Positions 57,128-64,000 of a stretch of 64,000 bases of DNA are shown here, one piece after another (positions within the stretch are counted from its first letter, which is position 1; each line of letters begins with the position of its first letter). The notes under the pieces are model-generated. The model was not told the origin of the DNA and made no database searches. It worked only from the letters and a program-made list of their open reading frames with translations. The DNA is from Dryas octopetala. Taxonomy: Eukaryota > Streptophyta > Magnoliopsida > Rosales > Rosaceae. The stretch covers positions 23,759,923 through 23,823,922 of the forward strand of contig OY992834.1 of the NCBI GenBank assembly GCA_963921425.1. The letters are read 5' to 3'. Both the position numbers and the translations under genes were made by a program.

Positions 57128-57172
57128 TATTAGTTTGATAGTAGTGTTGAGAACTGACGAGTGAAGGGCAGT
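57128..57172 (+). repeat. Terminal redundancy of the viral copy
   Basis: About 45 bases (starting TTATTAGTTTGATAGTAGTG) repeat 49790-49834, the start of the ORF1 leader. The plus-strand copy is therefore a little more than one full circle, with a unit length of 7,338 bp. Confidence 0.88.
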
Positions 57173-57259
57173 TTGTCGTGTACTATGGAAACAGGCATCA
57201 TGGACCGACAGTGGATACGTAATACGAATCGTGTTAGTGATGAATATTTGTATGGGATC
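57173..57259 (+). repeat. 87-bp CACTA segment, right copy (flanks viral block)
   Basis: Direct repeat of 44171-44257. This copy is continuous with the transposase ORF. Confidence 0.93.
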
Positions 57260-60200
57260 GAGTCATTTATCCAAGTTGCACAGGAACATGTCAATGCTCA
57301 GAATAATATAAGGTGTCTGTGCCGAAATTGTAACAACTCTTTATGGAAGACAGTGCGTGAAGTCAGAATTCATTTGGTGAAATATGGGATGTCACACAAC
57401 TATACGACATGGTATTATCATGGTGAACCGAGAGTTTATGCTTCGACTTCCTCGGATGCTCGAACAATTCTGCAGCGTACTGAATCTGTTGGTGATGATA
57501 ATGACCAAGTGATGGGCATAATAAACGATGCTTATCCATATGCATCGCTTGATCACGAAGTCAGTCAGGATGATACAGAGAGCGATAATATGGATGAAGA
57601 TGATGGGTTACCCGAAGTCCAAAGAGAAGAGTTTGATAAGTACGAGAGATTGTTGAAACAAGCTCAGCGGAAATTGTACTCTGGTTGTGAAGAGTTCTCA
57701 GTGCTAACTGCTGTTGTGGAGTTAATGCATTGGAAAGTACTTAATCAACATTCGAATCGAAGTTATGATCAGTTGATGGGGATTTTAAAACGAATGCTTC
57801 CAAAGAACAATCATATACCTGAAACCCATTATCTTGCGAATAAGGTGTCGAAAGATCTCGGTTTGGGATATGAAAAGATTCATGCATGCAAGAATGATTG
57901 TGTATTGTTTTACAAAGAACACCAAGGGAAGGATAAATGCCATGTGTGCAATGAACCGAGATATAAAAACAAGTCTGTAGAGAGAAAGAAACAGATTCTG
58001 CAAAAGGTGTTGCGTTATTTCCCACTTAAGCCAAGATTGCAACGATTGTACATGTCGACACATACTGCAAGTGACATGAGGTGGCACAAAGATAAGCGGG
58101 TTGAGGATGATGTGATGAGACATCCTGCAGACGGAAGCGCATGGAAAGAATTTGACAAGATATATCTGGATTTTGCAGCAGATCCACGAAATGTCAGATT
58201 AGGACTTGCTACTGATGGATTTAATCCATTCGGAAATATGAGCACATCTCACAGCACTTGGCCAGTGGTCGTGGTTCCTTATAATTTGCCTCCCTAAAAA
58301 TGCATAAAAAAAGAATTCACAATTATGACGCTATTAATTCCAGGACCGCAATCCCCTGGGAAGAAGATCGATGTATATTTGCGGCCGTTGATTGATGAGC
58401 TGAAAGAATTGTGGCAAAATGGTGTGCCGACATATGATAAGTCCACCGAAACAATGTTTTCCTTGCATGCGGCAGTCATGTGGATAATAAATGATTTCCC
58501 AGCTTATGAGCATCTATCAGGCTGGAGCACCAAGGGTTATATGGCATGTCCTACTTGTAATAAATATATAACTTGCGCTTGGCATAGTGGTAAAGTATGT
58601 TATATGGGCCACCGAAGATGGTTGCCGGGGGATCATAAATGACGTCACAGTAAAGAGGCCTTTGACGGAAAAAAGGAGATGGGCGTGAAACATAAAGAAT
58701 TATCTGGTGATGACATCTTGAGGCAGTTGAATAACTTAGAATTTGGCCGGATTGGTAAACAACCCTCTAACAAAGAACGAAATATGCCAAGGTCACCTGC
58801 ACATCTAAATTGGACGAACAAGTCGATATTCTTCGAGTTGGAGTATTGGTCCAAGTTGAAAATCAGGCACAATCTCGATGTAATGCATATTGAGAAGAAC
58901 GTGTGCGAAAGTTTGGTGAGGACAATTTTGGGCATTGAGGGAAAATCAAAGGACACAATTAAGGCTCGACAAGATTTGCAAGAAATGGGCATCAGGAAAC
59001 ATTTGTGGTTAACGAAGAAGGGTGATAAAATGATAAAGAAACATCCATTTTATACCGTGAAGCCTGGGGATAAGAAAGAATTCTTAAAGTTTCTTACATC
59101 GGTCAAATATACAGATGGATACACGGCCAATATCTCTCGAAATGTGAAAATCGACTCTGGAAAAATTTTGGGCTTGAAAAGTCATGATTGTCATGTTTTA
59201 TTGCAACGTCTGCTTCCTGTGGGTATTCGAAAATTTTTGTCCGAAGATGTGGTTGAACCGATTGTTGGGTTGTCGAGGTTCTTTCAGCATATCTGCGCTA
59301 AGACGTTGCGTGTGTCGGACATGTCAAAATTGAAAGATGAGATTGTGTACATCCTATGCAAATTTGAACAAATTTTTCCACCTGTCTTTTTTGATATAAT
59401 GATTCATTTGATGATACATTTACCGCAAGAGGCAATTCTTGCTGGGCCGGTCAGTTATCGGTGGATGTACCCAATAGAGAGGTAACAATTCCTAAACTTT
59501 TTAATTACTATTCTCCAAGTTCAGCTTTATGCTACTCATAAAAGTTTTCTCACTATGTACTTACATTTGAAAAATGTTGGGTAATTACAAAAGGTACGTC
59601 CGAAACCGGGCACGCCCCGAAGGCTCCACAGCAGAGGCATACATTGCAAATGAATCCATCACGTACTGTGCAATGTATCTCAGCAGTGTTGAGACGTCAT
59701 TCAATCGCCCCCAACGCAACGACGACGGTGGTGAAAAAAATGAGACACTTTCTGTCTTTTCTCAAATTACACAACCATTTGGCGAAGCCCCTAAATCAGC
59801 TGTTGAATTCTCGAAACACGATATGGAGGTGGCTCATTGGTTCATACTCAACAATTGCGAAGAAGTTGACTCTTTACGCATTGAGCATGAGGAACTAATG
59901 AAGCGCGACTATCCAAGATGGGACATGGAACGTGTACAGAAAAAGCATCGGGAATTGTTTCCTAAATGGTTTAAGGAACATGTAAGTGATTACTGACAAT
60001 AATGATCAGTTAGTTCATGTGTTTGTAAGTTTTTTTGTAATATATTAATTCCATTGTCTTTTAACATATGGAAAAGCTGACTGATGATAATTCGCCATTA
60101 TACAAGGAGTTAATGAGTTTGGCGAGTGGCATTCAATGGGTTGAAACGTTTTCCGGATGTAATGTGAATGGAGTTAAGTTTTTAACTGTAGAACGGGATG

Positions 60201-60823
60201 CCAACTTGAGCACTCAAAATAGCGGGGTTTGTGTAGAGAACTTGGAGACTGGCACGGTTGATTTCTACGGCAAGCTGACGAGTGTACATCAAGTCTTGTA
60301 CTCGCATCGCTTTCAAGTTGTGTTATTTAAGTGTCATTGGTTTAATACAGACCCGAATAGGAACAACAGTATTAAACTCGATTACGACTTAATATCTGTG
60401 AACACAAACACTCGATGGTATGAGAATGATCCATTTATTCTTGCCACAATGGCAAAACTAGTATGTTATCTGGATGATCCTAAGGCGAGTGTGGGTTGGA
60501 AAGTAGCTCAGATGATTCAGAATCGAAATATATGGGATATTCCGGAAAAAGAAAATGAGGATGACGTGGCCTATCAAGAGGATTCATCTTCGACCATACC
60601 CAATCCATACAACAATGATGTTATCATACAACAAGTAGAGATACATGACGTTCCTCCAATTGAGATCAATGCCTTATCAATTTATCTTGGGCCACTTTCC
60701 CGAATTGATGTTAATGATTTCATCGATGATGATGATGAAGATGATGAAGATGAAGATGATGATGTTGATGGTATCGATGATGATGATGATGAAATGAGTA
60801 TTTCTAGTGGTGATTCAGATTAG
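57185..60823 (+). pseudogene. CACTA TNPD-like transposase gene with two in-frame stops
   Basis: The first exon starts METGIMDRQW. Its N-terminal transposase-associated domain includes IRCLCRNCNN and TTWYYHGEP. The tnp2 catalytic domain follows (LATDGFNPFGNMS, then MACPTCN, then HNLDVMHIEKNVCESLV). Next is a DUF4218-type region (MIHLMIHLPQEAILAGPVSY, then RWMYPIER). After an intron at about 59483-59573 it continues YVRNRARPEG. A last exon (from about 60069) carries a DUF4216-type region (VVLFKCHWF) and an Asp-rich tail. Stops at 58295-58297 (TAA) and 58640-58642 (TGA) interrupt the first exon. It cuts the element ends in active relatives. The viral block separates it from its upstream promoter. 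Confidence 0.9.
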
Positions 60824-60932
60824 TAATTGATAATGGTGATTCATATTAGTAACTGATAATGATGATTCAGATTAGTAAGTTATTACTTTAGTTTTCTTTT
60901 TTACTAACATAAATATTTATTGAATTGTGCAG

Positions 60933-62724
60933 ATGAGTTTGATCTCGAACAGGGGTGGATCTCGGAGGTCCACTTCAGCATCCATGTCCGCCCCTGCAGT
61001 CAAGCCCAGCCCGCCCCTGCAGCACAGCCCGCCCCTGCAGTACAGCCTGACCTCATAGCCCAGGGTGAATCGACCCTGGCGATAGCCCCAGATCTCTCAT
61101 CTAGTACTGGGTCTGCGATTCAGTCGGCACGGAGGGCCCGACGTGGTCACCGTTATGGTGCATATGATAATGTTGCATCATCCACTCGTACTGCCTCATC
61201 ATCAGAGAGTAAGAAAAATGTTTTCACAGCACTTGTGTTTATGTTTAATTTTATTTAGATGTTATAAGATTACTGTGAAATTAATATGTTATATTTGCTT
61301 TTCTAGGTACCAAAACCACGAGGGGGATAAGTAGAGGGTTGAAGGCGTCCCGAATCACTCGCACGACGAACGAGAGGATTCGAATCGTTCTTGAGCAAGA
61401 TCACCTACGACCGAGTAAGGAGGTCCATAGTACTTTCGCTTCCTTTGTCGGATCGATTATCCGTGGTGAATGCCCCATGCTTTTCCCCAGTTGGGAAAAG
61501 GTTGATGACGCCATCAAGAGGAGCATTATGGGCTCCATTTCTGTGAGTATATTTCGATTAATACAAAATGATTAATTTGATCATTCCTAACAATTTGATA
61601 ATTGCATTTTTTTCAGGTAAACTATGACATTCGGATGGAGGATCCGGATATAGCTGGGTATATGGAGAAGTTATTGAGAAAAGTTTACACACAATGGAAG
61701 CACGAGCTACACAGGGAATATAACATGTTTGGATCGGCAGCTGAGGCATTGGCCAGCCCTTCTCCGGAGATGGCATCTCGGCTTGATCAGTGGCAGTGGT
61801 TGTGCACTCATTTTCAGAGTCCGGAATATTTGGTATGTTATATCATTTTAAGACTTCAAAATTCTTTTTTCTTATGTTATTCCTTTATTGTGTATGCACT
61901 AATATGTGCATTTACAATTTGCTTAATATTTAACAGAGGAAGTCGAATGCCAATCTTAAGAACCGGAAAGAGCCCGCAAGGATTGATCATCATGGTGGTT
62001 CCATGCCCTTCTCATACCGGGTGGAGTCGTATCGTCAGGTGCGCTATTATTTAATTTAATATATATATATTCTTTAGTATTGTTTGAGTTTTTGTCAATA
62101 TTACATTCTTTTTCAGGCTGGTTCGCAATTTCCGGAGCTCGACAACTACGGGTATGTTTATGCCCGACCCGGCAACGACAAGGGCATGGCGAAGCACGTT
62201 AATTTTTTATATTTTAGTTTTATTTCACAATTTTTAATATTTGTATTTAATTTCCTAATTCCTAACTTGTGTATAATATTTTGAAAGCTGAGATGCTCGC
62301 CAAGAAGGCGAGTTATTTGGACGAGGTGGTCAGCCAGTACCCTCCGGACACTCTGATGGAGTCGATCTCAGTCCCCGATCGTGATGCCGGTCTTCGTATT
62401 ATGACGGAGACACTGGGTGTTAGGTGTGGTAGGGAGATACGCGGAATGGGAGCGGGTCGGGTTCGTGATCTTAGCGTCGGGTCTTCATCTCAGCCATCTG
62501 CAGAATTAGTCAACCTGTCCACTGAAGTGCAGCTGTTGAAAGGTCAGCTAAAAGAATCGAGAGCGACATATGCGGAGCAGACGAGTAAGGTGCAGCAGAT
62601 GCAGCAGATGTTTGGCCAGTTGGCCAGGATTGTACCTGGGTTTGTGCTGCCGCCCAACATTAATCAGTGCATGCCAGACTCCTCCACCGGTGTCGATGAT
62701 GCTACTGACCTAGGGGGCCATTAG
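60933..62724 (+). pseudogene. CACTA TNPA-like (plant Ptta/En/Spm-type) gene, probable frameshift in exon 1
   Basis: Exons by splice signals are 60933-61208, 61307-61542, 61617-61832, 61937-62038, 62117-62197 and 62288-62724. They encode VHSTFASFVGSIIRGECPML, WKHELHREYNMFG, RLDQWQWLCTHFQSPEYL, KSNANLKNR and a coiled C-terminus (ELVNLSTEVQLLKGQLKE). This fits the Transposase_24-type partner protein that binds subterminal repeats. The first ATG (60933) opens a frame that stops within exon 1, whereas the frame joined to exon 2 has no ATG near; an indel within the 18-base CAGCCCGCCCCTGCAG repeats at 60998-61045 would explain this. Confidence 0.82.
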
Positions 62725-62904
62725 TGATTTGTATGTATGTATTAATTATGTTTGCATACAGTATTAATTAAATTGTTTCTAGTTTGTATGGATATTTTGG
62801 ATATATAAATTTATTAATTTTGTTTTATATAGTTTTTTAATAAAGATTTTTCTTTTAAATATTAAATTCAAATATATAATTTAAATAAAAAAAATTTTAA
62901 TAAA
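62725..62904. other. AT-rich 3' end of the TNPA-like transcript
   Basis: No coding sequence; likely 3' untranslated region before the subterminal repeats. Confidence 0.5.
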
Positions 62905-63520
62905 ATATATTTAGGCGACAAACATGTTTGTCGCCCAAATCTTCTTTGGGCGACGAACCTCCTTATTCCTCGCCCAAAATATGTTTGGGCGACGGCCAAT
63001 TTCGTCGCCTAAATATGATTTGGGCGACGAACCTACGTATTCCTCGCCCAAAAGGTGTTTGGGTGACGAAAGTGTCCGTCGCCCAAACATATTTTGGGCG
63101 AGGAATACGTAGGTTCGTCGCCCAAAGAAGGTTTGGGCGACGTCGCCCAAAGCACGTTCCAGCGAGGAAATTAATTATTCCTCTCCCAAAGCATGTTTAG
63201 GCGACGGACAATTTCGTCGCCCAAACACCCTTTGGGCGACGAACTCCCTTATTCGTCGCCCAAAACATGCTTTAGGCGACGAAATTGTCCGTCCGTCGCC
63301 TAAACATGTTTTGGGCGACGAATTTTATGTTTTAGGAGACGAAAAAAATCCGTTGCCCTAGGTTTCTTTGGGCGACGAAATTTACGGGTTCGTCGCCCAA
63401 ACTCTTGGGCGTCACCTTTTGAGCGTCCAACCGCTCGACGAATGCATTTCGTCGCCCAAACGTTTGGGCGACGAAACTCTACTTTGGGCGACGAATTTCG
63501 TTCCTCTCCCAAACTGTTTT
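62905..63520. repeat. Right subterminal repeats of the 23-kb CACTA
   Basis: Dense TTTGGGCGACGAA / TTCGTCGCCCAAA motifs in both orientations run up to the terminal inverted repeat. The R/P/F-rich ORFs here are by-products. Confidence 0.93.
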
Positions 63521-63531
63521 TTCTTGTAGTG

Positions 63532-63620
63532 CTTGTATGTAGAGTTCGATTTGCCCACATGTCTCTGATCAGCACGATCTTGAACAGATAGTCGTACTCG
63601 TGGTCCACTCTATTCGCCAT
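63532..63620 (-). pseudogene. RabA/Rab11-type GTPase first-exon fragment
   Basis: From an ATG (minus strand, 63620-63618) it reads MANRVDHEYDYLFKIVLI, the conserved start of plant RABA GTPases, which guide TGN/endosome vesicle traffic. The nucleotide-binding P-loop that should follow is disrupted: four bases are missing around 63563, after which VGKSN is found in another frame. Similarity ends before the CACTA target site. It is a captured or broken fragment. Confidence 0.85.
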
Positions 63621-64000
63621 ATAGCCTCTCCTCTCCAATTTTAGAAATAAAAAAAATCACAACTTAGCCCTAAAAATGAAAATCAAAAGCCCTAGAAAAC
63701 GAAAATAAAAAAACATCTAAAGAATAAAAGATGCCGAAACTCAAAAAAAAATAATAATAATAACCTAACCTTGAATCAGTAAACGAAATAGAGAGACATA
63801 GAGAGAAAGAGATGAAGGAGTATTTAACGACGCTCTTGACCTTGGTTCATCACCGGATCTAAGAGAAACCCAGAAAGAACAGAAGATCCAAGCATAGATC
63901 AAAAATGGTGGGCAAACGGACCCAGGTTATGAGACTACAAAACCCTCACTGACCATTTATCACCACAAGTGTAATCAAAGAGAAAAATCAGAATGAGAGA
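63621..64000. other. Upstream flank of the RabA fragment
   Basis: A-rich on the plus strand, so a T/C-rich leader on the minus strand (gagagaaagagatgaag reads as a CT leader). It would be the 5' leader and promoter of the captured RabA piece. No other feature. Confidence 0.4.

Larger units (their letters stand above)
44258..57172. mobile_element. Endogenous caulimovirid-like pararetrovirus, inverted head-to-head integrant
   Basis: The block holds a truncated minus-strand copy (44258-48380) joined head-to-head to a plus-strand copy (leader from 49790, through to 57172). A gap and apparent assembly overlap lie between. The plus copy has, in order, a 30K-type movement protein, coat-like region, aspartic protease, RT/RNase H, a second ORF, a promoter region and a tRNA-Met primer site. 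A movement protein in a polyprotein with RT, and no integrase or LTR, identifies the plant pararetrovirus family Caulimoviridae. The ORF1-plus-ORF2 layout recalls endogenous florendoviruses, but I cannot fix the genus. Stops and frameshifts are present in both copies. Confidence 0.88.
40253..63531 (+). mobile_element. CACTA (En/Spm-type) element of 23.3 kb with nested pararetrovirus
   Basis: The left end CACTACAAGAAAAACA and the right end, read inverted, CACTACAAGAAAAAACAG agree, and CTT flanks at 40250-40252 and 63532-63534. Both ends carry TTTGGGCGACGAA subterminal repeats. It encodes a TNPD-like gene (57185-60823) and a TNPA-like gene (60933-62724). Minus the 12.9-kb viral block it is about 10.3 kb, a normal size for an autonomous CACTA. 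Both genes have defects, so this copy is probably not autonomous now. Confidence 0.93.

Noticed and set aside
44258-57172. Interpretation of the block as an LTR retrotransposon
   Set aside because: There are no LTRs and no integrase, while a 30K-type movement protein and circular-genome permutation are present.
57741-58245. Minus-strand ORFs opposite the transposase
   Set aside because: They are shadows of the conserved plus-strand tnp2 coding sequence.

Overview
The window is nuclear DNA from a flowering plant, most likely a eudicot. Evidence for this is plant-type spliced gene fragments (NPF transporter, vacuolar sorting receptor, RKP, MOS11, cpFtsY and SKP2-type F-box relatives), CACTA and MULE transposons, Ty3/Gypsy and Copia-like LTR elements, and an endogenous plant pararetrovirus. 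I found no intact ordinary host gene. Nearly everything is mobile DNA, nested up to three levels deep, plus broken pieces of host genes that such DNA has picked up.

Layout. 1-1626: 3' part of a FAR1/MULE-type transposase-like gene. 2199-2900: a CACTA-type end. 5.4-17.5 kb: three arrays (A, B, C) of a hairpin-dense GTTACCA...TCAAGAAAATGGTAAC repeat, alternating with fragments of a P4-ATPase, a DSK2/ubiquilin, a vacuolar sorting receptor and an NPF transporter. 18.6-25.4 kb: a Copia-like 5' LTR (with a downstream primer-binding site) that contains a solo LTR (19307-25125, target duplication AGGCG), which itself contains a second solo LTR (19846-22867, target duplication CTCAG, with seven 49-bp minisatellite units). 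25528-26158: a foldback MULE-type MITE with a 9-bp target duplication.

26.7-36.1 kb: a decayed Ty3/Gypsy element on the minus strand. It is split by a 5.93-kb CACTA element (29331-35260, target duplication CTT) that carries exons resembling a SAM carrier, RKP and MOS11. At 36094 the Gypsy gag is cut by the left end of another CACTA-like element, which carries cpFtsY, SKP2-type F-box and RabA fragments and whose right end is not in the window.

Inside that lies a 23.3-kb CACTA element (40253-63531, CACTACAAGAAAAA termini, target duplication CTT, TTTGGGCGACGAA subterminal repeats) with TNPD-like and TNPA-like transposase genes, both damaged. Its transposase start region is split by a 12.9-kb block of endogenous caulimovirid-like sequence (44258-57172), flanked by an 87-bp direct duplication of CACTA sequence. 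The viral block is a truncated minus-strand copy head-to-head with a full-length, permuted plus-strand copy: movement protein, coat-like, protease, RT/RNase H, a second ORF, promoter, and a tRNA-Met primer-binding site. A 200-N gap sits in the inverted region, and the sequences flanking it repeat each other over about 1.2 kb, which looks like an unmerged assembly overlap.

The most unusual material is (1) the hairpin-dense arrays and their companion 61-bp ATTGCAT...ATGCAAT unit, which I cannot assign to a named family, and (2) the pararetrovirus head-to-head integrant inside a CACTA transposase gene, including a 296-bp viral ORF2 segment copied into the coat-protein region.
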